The notes under the pieces are model-generated. The model was not told where the DNA came from. It did not search any database and saw nothing but the letters and a program-made list of their open reading frames with translations. Below, one piece after another: positions 34,701-46,049 of a DNA stretch of 64,000 nucleotides (the stretch's first letter is position 1; each line of letters begins with the position of its first letter). Both the position numbers and the translations under genes were made by a program. The DNA is from Morella rubra (Eukaryota; Streptophyta; Magnoliopsida; Fagales; Myricaceae): NCBI GenBank assembly GCA_003952965.2, contig CM025855.1:16478460-16542459 (forward strand). Direction: 5' to 3'.

Positions 34701-37700
34701 ATACCTTGTTTATTTTCAACCAATTATTTATGCATTCAGGGTGGTAAGAATGTTTGCAAGAAAGCAGTATTAACGTTTCACCATCCTCGTAGTCCAACCA
34801 GCAAATGACACACCTGAACCAGGAGCACAAAAGCATGAATCATAGCAAATATGATACCCACTCATCACAGAAAAAAAAATGGTTCAGTGGGCATACGAAT
34901 CATTGCTTCCGTTCTCACTGCTTCCTGACTTGTAGTTTACTGAAGGCAAAGAGGCTATTGTATCAGCTGAAAGCCCTCTGCCCTCAGTTCCAACTACTTC
35001 ACCCAGTGCAATCAACTCCTGAAATTTTAAGATCCAATTTTAAGAGTAACAAACCCAACCAAAACGAAAACTCCCCCAAAGGCAATTGGATCTGAACACA
35101 GTTTACCTCATAGGAAAGTTCATCAGGGTCAAGCTCCTCCCATGTATCCTGGAAAAGAGTAGGAATGATGTATTGATGAAAGCAGATTTATCCTGAAAAT
35201 TATCACTAACCAAACAAAGTAGTAGAAATAGCTATGATGATACTGACTATGGTATTAATAACAATGAATAAACTTGTACAAATGTAAAACTATGGTCCTC
35301 AAAAAGCAAGCTTCAACAGCATTGTTGCAAAGACATTAGAACCGACATACTTGATCGATAAAATATTTTACATTCGGAATCCTATAGATTGTTACTGAAC
35401 AGTCTGCAACATGTTGGAATCACGTCTTATGATTGTGGCAGATTAAATATCCTACAAGGCAATTGACCAGGATAGCCATAACATGCATATAACAAGAAAA
35501 AATTACTTAAGATGGAACCAAAGTTTGGTGACTGAGACAAAAATAACCAGAGATGTTTTGCTGCAAACAGAGGAAAACCACTACAGATATCACTATTAAA
35601 AATTGACTAAAGACATTGTCAGTGTGAATCTTATTTGAAAAGAAACAGACCCATCCATTTCCAAGAGACATTGAAGCCACTCGGTGATTCCAATAGATCC
35701 ATCTAATTGTGCACAGGCTGTTAGAGACATCAAATCATTAAATGATCCGTACATAATCTCTAACAATACAATTACTTAATAACTTATATGTTTCTACCAT
35801 AGTCTATCCTTGTCTTGACAAAACCCAATTAAACAACCTCTTTATGACCTATTTATGACCACATTCTTATCTTATGAGTTCCAATATACATCCTCAATAT
35901 CTGACCACATTCTTATCTTATGAGTTCCATTATACAGCCTCAATATCTGAAAATCCATGAATGTTATGCCAGAAATGACCAAAATCTAGCTCGTGTTTCC
36001 ATCAAAGAGACCTATGCTTTGGTTAGCAATCACCCAGGCCTAGTCACTAGGACGCAACATCCGTAGGAGGCTTTCTTCGCCCCTCACCAAAACTGTACAA
36101 AAAATGAACAAGCTATTCTAAAGAAACAGTGAAGCTACACAAGGTCTTTTTAACAGCATGTAGGTAATTTACAATCATGATTATATCACCAAGACTCTCT
36201 ATGAGACAACGCCGAAATTTTTACGCCTCTCATGCAGGTTGAAACTTACAAGGAAGTCTGGTACCTTAGGACCATTATAGTCATGGCCACCATTCATCAG
36301 GGTTGGGTTCGCTGGCTGAACCATTCCGATCATGTCCCTCAATGTCATCATAGTGCAAATCCAATTTGTATTCTTTAACTCACACCACACTATAAAGCCT
36401 TCTCACTATTACAATGACATGATGCTTCGTGATCAGACGATTCTCTTTTTCTTTTCTTTTTTAACAATACCAAGCTATACTATATGTAGATGGGTGAGAT
36501 AAGTATTGTGGACCAGAGCTGTGTGTGTGTCCATGTGCACTTGATATGTAGGGAACAAAAAAAAAAGGGCAACGCCTACTCCACTTCCATTGTGATAGAG
36601 ATAGATACCTGAGAGTTAACACCGTGATCCTCTATGTCCTCAACTTCCCTTCCAATCACTGATAATAATGGAACTTTTGAGAATTGCAAAATATTACAAA
36701 CTTGTATAAAACAACCTCACTATAGATGCCCCGAACACTCACCATCATTTATTCCTGCAAGTGCCAACAATCTAGCAGCCATTTCTCTATCTTCAGCATT
36801 CTGTAGGGCTCTTGCATATGCTTCATCGCTTGAAAAGACAGCTGGGTCGAATTCAATACTAGGGTTAGTATCCTCTCCAGCTTCATTATGAGCATAAACA
36901 TCAAAAGCATCTTCATCAATATCGATATTTGCTCCATCGTATCTCTCCTCAACCTCCTCCTCCTCCTCATCGTCATCATCTCTGTCAGAGTCATCATGAG
37001 GGTCGGCAAAATCGTCCTCGTCATCATGCACATAGCTACCAGCTTCCCAACTTCCATAATCACTCCCATCATTGTTCATTCGGAGCATCATGTATGCCCT
37101 TTCCTACACCATGACGTAATCAACACCAATTAAGCCACAGGCTCTTGATTAAACAATACAAAACAATCAACACCAGTCGCTAACAGTAAAATATAGACGA
37201 GACAAGTAATCAATAGTGAGATAAGACACTGACCCCAGTTTTGAGAGCAAAGAGAGAAAAAGTAGCATTAGGATTAGACAATTGGATTCATATGTTTTAC
37301 TGGCGTATATATTGGCATCTTGACTGGCAACTAAACCTCAAACTGCGACCATATCTTTACCACAACAATTTCTCCATGTCGGGATTGATTGGCACAAAAA
37401 ACTTGATTAAAACCGGGGGTAAAAGCAGAATACGAGTTATTACCTATTAAGCTAAGGTCGATTTATGAAAACGAATAAAATCACCAAACAATGGCTATGC
37501 CATGTTCAGTATTCCCAATCACAGTGCCGGTCTCAACGCAATCTAACTCATGGAACAAATTCAGCTACAAAATAAATCAACGTCGTAAATGTACGAAAAC
37601 TAAAACAAAGATAAAATACAAGGAAAGGGAAGGGGGGAGCACCTGCTCGTGAAGGGTACGAGCGAGAACGAGGTCGGCGTCGACCTGACTGAGATTAGTA

Positions 37701-37951
37701 AAGGGAGTTCTCGGAGTCTGACGTGTCAGTTGAGGAGGCTGCTCCACGTCGGATCCAGCTCCATCTTCCTCTTCTTCTTCTTCTTCTTCTTCTTCTTCCT
37801 CTACCACATCTTCTTGTCTGTCGTGCCGTTGCTGTTGCTCCTCAACATTCAAAAGATTAGGGTTCTCCTCGTAACCTTGGACATCGTCGATATGGTGATT
37901 GTTATTTGGATTGGCACCTTCGGAACCCGCTTTGTCGTTGTTGTTCTCCAT
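31726..37951 (-). CDS. BBR: RING-H2 E3 ubiquitin ligase, BIG BROTHER-related type
   Basis: Seven exons splice in frame on the minus strand: 37643-37951, 36743-37103, 36611-36660, 35107-35148, 34897-35018, 34705-34813 and 31726-31776, all with GT..AG. The product is 347 residues with no internal stop. Order: an acidic Gln/Glu-rich N-terminus; NLSQVDADLVLARTLHEQ then ERAYMM; a long Asp/Glu stretch; DEAYARALQNAEDREMAARL; DPDELSYEELIALGEVVG; GLSADTIASLPS; then the RING-H2 (CVIC, CKHSYHPEC, VCPVC) with all eight zinc ligands. This arrangement and length match Arabidopsis BBR (about 340 residues), by recall. It should transfer ubiquitin from an E2 to target proteins; the targets are unknown. The final Cys pair lies on the last exon after a 2.9-kb intron holding an LTR remnant. 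CVICWLDYED has Trp where Arg is usual. Confidence 0.95.
33420..34290 (+). mobile_element. Diverged SIRE-like LTR remnant in BBR intron 6
   Basis: The sequence is colinear with the 3' two-thirds of the LTR at 13216-14466. Shared blocks are GCCAACGGTCACGG repeats, a GATCGACCGGTAGATC block, GGTTCTCTAACACCCGAGAGC, CTCAAGGCTCGATAAAGGAGC, AAACCACCTAAAAATATGAG and a final CTTGGGCTTTCA. The 5' edge could not be placed. It is antisense to the host gene and lies wholly inside the 2,928-bp last intron. Confidence 0.7.
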
Positions 37952-39373
37952 AGAACGAAAAAACAGAGTCAGCAAAAGATGAGCCGACAAATTGGAGGAG
38001 GAGACGGAAAAAAAAGAGCGATTCGGTGGGGGAATAAGGAATTATTCAAGAATCTATGAGACTATGACGGCGAAAGAAGTAGGTATTATCCGATATTTCA
38101 AATTTATAAGATTAGAAAAAAAGGACAGAGACCGAGAGCGAAAAAGTCGGGCAGAGCTGTTTTCTTTCGTCATTTGGAGCTCGGACGCGCCCGGTTGAAT
38201 CTCGAATCGTGACCGTTTGGGAAGTGGTCGAGGACTAAGGTGATACGAGTAACAAAAATTTTCTAATTTTTTTTTTTTTTTTTAACGTTTTTTTCTTAAA
38301 ATTTAACGCTGATTTCACTGCTCTAACAAACTGTTTTGTCATTTTTTGTTGTCGTCCCACCAACAAAAAAACTAAACAACAAAAAAATCATGTAAACATT
38401 TAGGCTTAATCATCACTATACCATCACCACGTACATTTATTTTTAATAAATTAATCTTTACAATACAAATTTCAAGGGGCAAGACAGTCTATTTTTTAAA
38501 ATCTATGAATCTTTTTACCCACAAAAAATTAGTCGATTGAAAAATTATAATTTTTTATACATACTTTAATATCTTTTTGTAAATAAAAATAAAAATTTAT
38601 CTAATTTTCTCTCTCCAAACTTTTTAACCAACAAAACTTGCAATAAGTGTACGAGGGATGGAGCCCCCCTCTAAGATATGTGGGGTAACCGTGCACTTAC
38701 CCCACTTTGGATCAACCTCGTTATGCCATCACCCCTGCATTAAGTGGATCCGCCGAGATCCTTCCCTTACCTGTATGCCCAAACTGTGGCTGGAGGGGAC
38801 TTTTGTTGTAATTAATTTATTTTTAAATAATTTTGTTGATATATGTTAATTCTTTGTAATTATTTCAGAAAATGTGCCCAAAAATTGGTTTCTAGACACT
38901 TCACATGAAAACAAACATGGGTCCTTAAAAATGGGTTGAAAACTGGATTCAAATCCAAAAACCAAAACGGGAACCCATATAGAAGCCTGTCTAGTTGATC
39001 CATAAAATCGAACAGATCGTGGCACAATCGGACCAATATGGAAAAAATTAGATTGAGAGAATAACCAATTTCGAAAACAGGAACATTCCTAGAATTGTTC
39101 TTGGGATCTGTGGCACTCTAGGCCAGAATCATACCACTAGATCAAAATGTCCTCCGTGTTGGAGGGTATGCTTTATAAAATTATCATTTTTTTAATACGA
39201 ATCTCCTTGAATGAATATCATTTATAGCGCTTCCACATCCATTTTTTTTAATACATGCACTCTAAAGTTAGTCAATTACATGGCGATTCTAAATGAGCTT
39301 TTTCAAACTTTCATTCGGTACAATTAAATCCCTTATATGGGTAAAAGTGTCAACTACAGTCTACAAATGACAA
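37952..39373. other. BBR 5' flank and intergenic sequence
   Basis: Upstream of the BBR start codon (37951) there is purine-rich sequence that could be 5' UTR, then A/T-rich sequence to the Harbinger element. No TATA box was chosen with confidence. No exon of the truncated DHAR gene was found here, although this is where its missing exons would be expected if the transposon had simply inserted into an intron. Confidence 0.4.
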
Positions 39374-39990
39374 TAACTATATTTGGGAACGAGTCTGAGT
39401 TTGAGATTCGGTTTCGCATTGTGATTCAGTTTCATTTCATTGTTCGGATACCAAGTCCATGTGCAGTTCAAGCTAGGTCTCTAGGTTCTGACTTGAAACA
39501 AAGTTAATGTTGCTTGTCAATTCTACTAATGTTTGTTATCGAGGTGAACTTGTCTTGCTGGCCTGGTTTCCATTATGCGCTTGCACTCGCTCACAAGAGT
39601 TTGTAATTATTTTTTTGTTGGCCTCCACATCCCTTGCGCGCTCCAACTTGCACGAGCCAAGGTTTATTTTTTGTGAATATTTTTTTGTTGATGTTTAGCT
39701 GCTCGCATGCTTACCAAGTTGCGAGAGCGATTTTTTTGATAACCTTCGCTTCCCTTACGGTCTTTAAATTGTTACCTTCTGCTCTCTAACTTTTCTTTTT
39801 GCTTGTCTCTCTGACATTTTACTTTCGAGGTAAAATAAAAAATTCCTTGCAGATTGGCTGACCAATTATGGGTGCATGTTAATTTCTCATGCGGATTGGG
39901 CCGACCACCTTAAGATCGACCTCCACAAATGCTTCTTCACTGCGTTCAATTACACAAGTGCTTCTTTGCCAAATTCTGTTTGCCTTAACG

Positions 39991-39993
<3 letters not shown>

Positions 39994-40022
<29 letters not shown>
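39994..40022. repeat. (TA)n microsatellite
   Basis: A TA dinucleotide run of about 29 bp inside the Harbinger element. Confidence 0.9.
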
Positions 40023-40025
<3 letters not shown>

Positions 40026-40601
40026 GTATAGTAAATATGTCTCTTGGGTTGAGAAGGACATACAACCCTCGTTGTCCATCGAGACATTCGTCCTACAATT
40101 TAAACAAGTCAATGAAATATAAAACAATTAGAAAATACATCTTACCAACTATCATGCGTCTTATAAATTAAACAAGCCAAATAAATTTAAACAAATCAAA
40201 TACGCCAAACAAAATAAATAACTAGAAACTATGTATGGTGTGCCTTACAAATTAAAAAAGCCAACGAAATATTACACAATTCAAATATGCCTTACAAATT
40301 AAATAACTAGATATGATGCAGCAACACAAAGGATTCCCTTCCATTTAGGAAAACCAATTTATAGCTATGAGAAATTATGTTTAACACATACTACATGCCC
40401 TCCCTTTAAGTCGTCTGAAAACAGCTAAATAATCATACAAGATAAGCAAATCCAAAAAACTTATATTATTTTATCAAGACAAGTACCCAACTAGGAAATA
40501 GTTTATATTTCAAAGAAAGAGTTTATATCAAGACAATATGGTATGCCATTTCAAATGAATTTGTCATTTGTCGCAAACCATTTTAAACTTTAAACTCTCA
40601 A

Positions 40602-42105
40602 TCAATGTTGTTTTTCCCATATCATATCGGCCATCGCATCCCGATCAAAAGACATCAAATGTGCCCCATATTCAGAGAAGCAAAACTGGGTCATATCATG
40701 GGTGAACTGCCCTTCTCCATCCATTATCATATCCACTACAAAATAATTGTGGAACATGATGCCTTTATCTTGGTAAATCCTTACAAAATTGTGCAAAGTA
40801 CAGTAAGCAATAACAATGCATGGTTGTTTTGTGAGGCTGCAACGAGGTATCTCCCTCAACAACGGAAATCGAACTTTCAAGACTCCAAAAGACCTTTCAA
40901 TTATATTACGCAAGGATGAGTGCAAGTAGTTGAATAACTCCTTCTTTCCTTTTGGAGCCCCGGAATTCCCTCGATATTAATGCAAATGATAATGCTCTCC
41001 TTGGAATGGTGGTAGAAATCCCCTTTGCTATGGGAAATTCTAACATCTACAACATAGAAGTTTCCTACACAATAATATAATGTCAATCTAAATTTCTTAA
41101 TTTTGGAGTGACCTCAATCATCGCCCCTAATTAATATGTGCTACTGAAAAATAATTACATGTTATGAAAAAAAAATTATAAACTAGTTAAACAACATAGT
41201 TCACATTTGCACGTGTGTAAAAGCAATACATCATGTTTAATTATGCATTAATATAACCTAAACAATTATATATATATGTTGAACCCCAACATCTTTCAAC
41301 CCCAGTAATAGTGCACGTCTATACATAAATTATTCCAGGAACTCACATTCTTCATATGGCTTCATATGCCATATGAGAGTCTGGATAATGAATTCAATTA
41401 TCAGCAAGTACAAAATTTTTGTCAGCGAGAATATATGTTTTTCGTAGGTATCTGGTAGTGGAAAAGGGAATTTTTTTTAGCCTAGTGACTGCATCATAGA
41501 ATCCATGAGAGTTATTTGCAGACCCTTCCCAACCTGAGTAAACAAAAGTGAATAGCATATAAAAATCACACATTGCGAGAGCATTTTGAGCAATGTCTGT
41601 CTTCCTATTTCTGCATATAGTATGAAATCTTCGCGGAGCCCATGCACTCACTTGGCTTCCATCAATGACTCCAATACAATTCTACAATATCATACCAAAT
41701 CCGTAATAAACCTTGTTGCACTACTACTAGAAAATGTGCATAACGAATTACATTAGCAAATTTGATTACCTTAAACCACGGGTAATACTTGCAATTGTAC
41801 GCCACGTATGGGTTTGTTCCTTCCCATTGGCGAGGAGTCAATATGGTCATCCCAATATGACAAACTCGACGCATCACACGTCTAAAGTGACGACATATTG
41901 TCTCCATAGAATATTGGAACTTGTCACCAACAAAACGCATCCCTTGTCGATGTCCGACAATTATAAGGAATATCATCACGGATTCCTCCACCCTTAGTCC
42001 TTTAGAGTCTACTACTAATTTTTTTTGTCGAAGCACGCCACATAATAACCGAAATGTCTCTTTTCTCGTGTGAAAAATTTCATAAAACGTACCTTCATGG
42101 CCCAT
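40602..42105 (-). pseudogene. PIF/Harbinger transposase (DDE_Tnp_4 type)
   Basis: In order on the minus strand there is a helix-turn-helix-like N-part (FRLLCGVLRQKKLV, VEESVMIFLIIVGH, CRHFRRVMRRV), NPYVAYNCKYYPWFK, then NCIGVIDGSQVSAWAP with the first catalytic Asp. Next are IAQNALAMCDFYMLFTFVY, GWEGSANNSHGFYD, GNFYVVDV, and NIIERSFGVLKVRFPLL with the catalytic Glu. HARBI1-type nucleases usually have GSAxDS at the second Asp; here it reads GSANNS, an Asp to Asn change. Stops (before NCIGVIDG) and gaps break the frame, so no active nuclease is expected. Some gaps may be introns. Confidence 0.82.
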
Positions 42106-42954
42106 CAGCTACTCCTCCACAAACATATCTTCCCGAAGTATAGACGTCTGTTGCGGTGTTTTAGTAAATACAACTTGCCTCTGGGCAGCTATTAATATAT
42201 TACAAAATACATTTTCCCATCATTCGTCCTCTTCCATTGACAATGGGTGCACGATATTCTCCAAAAGCACAACATTGATCATCTCATTGTGGTCTATTAA
42301 ACAACTTTGTACAATCAGATTTTCCTTGTATTGAAACAGTTATAAAAGAAATACAACCCAAACAAACTCATTAAACACACTATAAAACAAAATCAACATT
42401 TTAAGAAAAGGTTGTGTCAATCATCTAGACAAAATATTAATTTACATTATATTTCATTTAATTGTTACAATATCCTAAGAGTAATGTTTTATATGTCAAC
42501 ACCTTCAACATTTCATTAACAAAGCATCATTTCAACATTATTATACATAATCAACTCCACCAGCCTTCAAAAGATTTAATGAATCCAACCTGTAAACTAA
42601 CGATCAAGTTGGTCACTTTTGTAGATTTTTGCCCGCCACTAAATTTGAATTAAGCTAGTAATTGTTTAGCAACTACACTCCATACATTATCTTTTTTACT
42701 ACGATAATACTAATATTTTCCACCAACTGCAGCATAAAAAAAATTCAGTATATTTTTACGCTACTAATCACGCGCAGAGTATCATTACTCACCACATGCA
42801 ACTACAACGAAGACTATATTTAACAAGAGATTGATTTTTTCACATGCAATATTATTTATTAAAATTGAGACCAAGGTTCCCTTTGATTAGGTATTTTGAA
42901 ACTGGCTTACCTTTGCTAATTTCCTTTGACGTTGATGGGCACCAAGGTGGACAG

Positions 42955-43075
42955 AGTCCCAGAGATATATTGCAAGTTCTAGAAGGACCAATTACAAGAT
43001 CAAAAGCAAAGAAAATTAAGGAAGCTATGCAAGGATTGGTGCAATCTACTTGCACCGAGTATGCCAATTTACTTT
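42955..43075 (+). pseudogene. Scrap of Ty3/gypsy pol C-terminus
   Basis: The plus strand reads LEGPITRSKAKKIKEAMQGL, a motif found near the end of many plant gypsy polyproteins (GPITRSRAKK...). Only about 40 residues are recognisable. It lies inside the Harbinger element, so it is a nested or captured fragment. Confidence 0.5.
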
Positions 43076-43149
43076 ACAAGACTCCACCGTTCAAGATGAG
43101 ATTATTTTACTTGAACTTGTGATTATTTTTTTTTTTATGTTTAATCACC

Positions 43150-43690
43150 CTTTCAAGTTACTCATCCATAATTTTCAACTTAGGAACGACAACAACTAAA
43201 ATTATAGGCATGAATTTCTGCATCAATTTTCTTTTGATACTCAACCATCCTTTGTAGATTCTCCTCCATCACTTTGAGCTTACAAAAGACTCCAACAATA
43301 TCTTTCTCACCACGGGTAGAAACCTTCCTCTTCTTTCACCATTTTCACTGTATAAACAGGTAGGTCTAGCCATTGAAAGACATTGCATTGCCCTTGACTC
43401 TATGAATCACAAGTTCATCGTGGATTTTTAGTGAAAGAATATTCTAAAACGAATTGCACAAATTGCATAGCAAAAAATAAAACAATTTAAAGAAAGTTAA
43501 ATGCGTACCTTGTTTCCATAACTCTGACATCCATAGAACCGTCAACTAGGATTTCCACTTGTCTTGCTAGTTCGTAACCTTGATCACATGCCACAGATAC
43601 ACAGTGGAAGAGGAGGAAGTTGATCACCTGAAACACCATCTTCGTTCCCAACAAATGAAGTCGAAGATGTTGCAAATGCCATCGAAGCCA
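43150..43690 (-). pseudogene. GRF-type zinc-finger protein relic
   Basis: On the minus strand MASMAFATSSTSFVG leads into LCICGM*SRLRTSKTSGNPS then *RFYGCQSYGNK, matching the GRF finger pattern CxCG..LRTS.T..NPGRRFYGC, with two stops in it. After a gap, VMEENLQRMVEYQKKIDAEI reads as the coiled coil that usually follows in these short plant proteins. The role of plant GRF proteins of this kind is poorly known. They are often seen beside transposons, and this one lies inside the Harbinger element. Confidence 0.65.
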
Positions 43691-45599
43691 TGGTCGAGAC
43701 CCACACCAATCTCAAGCAAACTCTCCCACAAGCCATAGGTGTAGGTGACTAGAAATCAAATTAAGCCTTCCATTTCGAGCTACCAAGACACAAGCCAGTT
43801 CCACAACTGTAGTTGCTCTCAAAATTTGGTGTTCCAATTTAGTAAACAACTTCACTATAACTATACAAATAGACAAGCATGCAAAAAATTAGAGTAAAGA
43901 TGGACGTGAGAGAAGCATAAGCACTAATGCCATAATAATTTTCTAGAAACAAACAATAAACAGGGAAGCTAGAACCTAAACAAATAAACCAAAAATTCAA
44001 TTTCCTAACAGTTTGCTCATGGTCACAACTAAAAACCAAGTTAAAAGCCTTTATTACGTATATATGAGTATTTTTTTGGGTAATTGGTATATATGAGTAT
44101 TATGAAACTTATTATTAAAGCTTTTACTGACCCATACGGACCAGGTTGTGACCCTTTAATCTCCTACTGCACAAATTCTCCAAGCAACAAAAAATCTCAT
44201 TGTATACACTGAATAAAGTTTGGAGAGACACTAATGTATAAAGCCAACATTACTATTTGACTGCCTTAGGATGCTTCAACCATGGTTTTCAACTATATCA
44301 ATGTAAATCATTTGCATCCCATCACAAAGCTATCACAAAAGACACGCGAATGTTGATAATCAACCAACGCGACTAGATGAGCAAAGCACTCGAATCTCAA
44401 CAAAATGTGGAAGCCAAATGTGATCTTTCTAAGTGATTAGGAAGATGTAGGGTTACAGAGTTCATGGACCACATTCAAAGAAAATTTATAAGTAGAACTC
44501 ACTTCAGGATATGCTAAGCTTTAAAAATAATGGTTTAGGATGTTATTAGTAAATAACTCTTTGAATTGAACTTATCAAAGAAGCTTCGAATAGAGTTAAC
44601 AGTAATGGACCTGTATACTTTATCTATAAGTTCACAGTTGAACCTAAAGATTCAATAGGTAAAATTAAGAGATTACATCTACAAATTGAGTTTAGGAGAG
44701 ACCTATATTACCTTAACAACGCATGCATCAAGAATCAAGGGTATTGTGTCAATTTTAAAAGTGCGCCGACATCCAAGTTTATCAACCAACGAACCCAGTT
44801 TATGCTTCCAACAAATGTATTAGCGATAAATATGCCACAAGCCACTCGACGATTGAGTTTCCCTCAAAACCAAGTTCTTGTGCAATAGAAACAATAGGAC
44901 CATTCATTACTCTGCAAATCACACGTTACCTATGCATATCCATTCTAAAAGCAACGAACCAAGTAATTAAGATTATGATTCACCGGTTAATTTACCACTC
45001 AAATGGGGGGAAACATTCGGTCTAAGTTTAGCCTTCAGCTAAAAAGAAATAAGAAAAAAAAACTACACAGAAAGAAAAGGAAAATTGACCCTATGTGATA
45101 CACTACAAATCCGCCTGTGAACTTCGCTTCCTTCTCGAAAGCAAAATCAAAAGGATATATATGGCTGTGTTTATACAAATTGATTGACCCCTAACCCAAG
45201 TTTCAAAGTACAGACATTACGGTGATTTGCAGAACCAACACATATAAAACTTCATTGTGGCAGAACCAACACATATAAAATAGTTGGTGTTCCTTGGAAT
45301 CAATGGAGAACTAGTAGCAATCCCACAACTAAGCAAATGCACCGTTTAGAAGGAGGAAATTGGGTGGAAACACGAGATGACTCGGTCATGTTTCAGTCGC
45401 ACAGGGGAGAGAGAGAAGAGAATGGGAGAAAGAGACGGGGAGGAAGGGAAAAAGTGTTGTTAGTTTTTTCTTCCATTATTGGATTTAAAGACTAAAAATA
45501 ATACTCGGCCCATCCAAACATGGATTCAGGATTTTGGACCCAAAACCAGTATTTGAGACTTGAAACCAGGACTCAGACTCATTCCCAAACATAGCCTAA

Positions 45600-46049
45600 G
45601 AGTCAGATATACCACAAAAAATAAACTAAAACAACATAAAATTTGACTATGTTCTTTTCAAATCTATCCTTTTGTGCTTCAAATTTTATATACATAGTAT
45701 CATAGTTCTCTTGAATATTCAAAATTTTGAGTGACAAAAATTTTGGCTTAATGAAAAAAACTAGAAGCATTGTAGAAGACTGGGGAGGACTCAAAGGAGA
45801 GTAAAATTATCTTTTCATGTAAGGAGAAGGTCACGTGTCTGTTACATGTGATAGAAATTAACTGTTCAACATAACAACTTCAGTTAATTGAGGGATGAAA
45901 TCACATTGAGAAGTATAGTTTATGGGTGTAAGTTGCAACGAGTTAAAGTTTATGGAGTATTTGAGAATTGAGTGATAGTTTAAGGGAGAAAATTGTAATT
46001 AATCCAAAAAAATGGAGATATAATAGAAAAAATGAAGTCAGATAATTAC
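45600..46049. other. Between Harbinger end and DHAR exon 2
   Basis: 450 bp of A/T-rich sequence directly after the DHAR exon-2 donor. It should be the start of intron 2 of the DHAR gene. No third exon was seen. Confidence 0.4.

Larger units (their letters stand above)
39377..45596 (-). mobile_element. PIF/Harbinger DNA transposon, decayed
   Basis: The left end CTATATTTGGGAACGAGTC and the right end, read inverted as GGCTATGTTTGGGAATGAGTC, form imperfect terminal inverted repeats that continue into GAG and beyond. TAA lies directly outside both ends (39374-39376 and 45597-45599), the TWA-type duplication of this superfamily. The 6.2-kb interior holds a Harbinger transposase relic on the minus strand, a GRF zinc-finger relic and a scrap of gypsy pol. 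The Myb/SANT-like second protein of autonomous members was not recognised. Confidence 0.8.

Noticed and set aside
36720..37072. Alternative Met-rich minus-strand frame within BBR exon 2
   Set aside because: Wrong frame of a GAT/GAA-rich exon; the true frame holds NDGSDYGSWEAGSY and DEAYARALQNAED.
37649..38059. Plus-strand frame opposite BBR exon 1 with a hydrophobic Phe/Leu run
   Set aside because: It is the antisense of the Glu-rich codon run in exon 1; the minus-strand gene is supported by conserved motifs and splicing.
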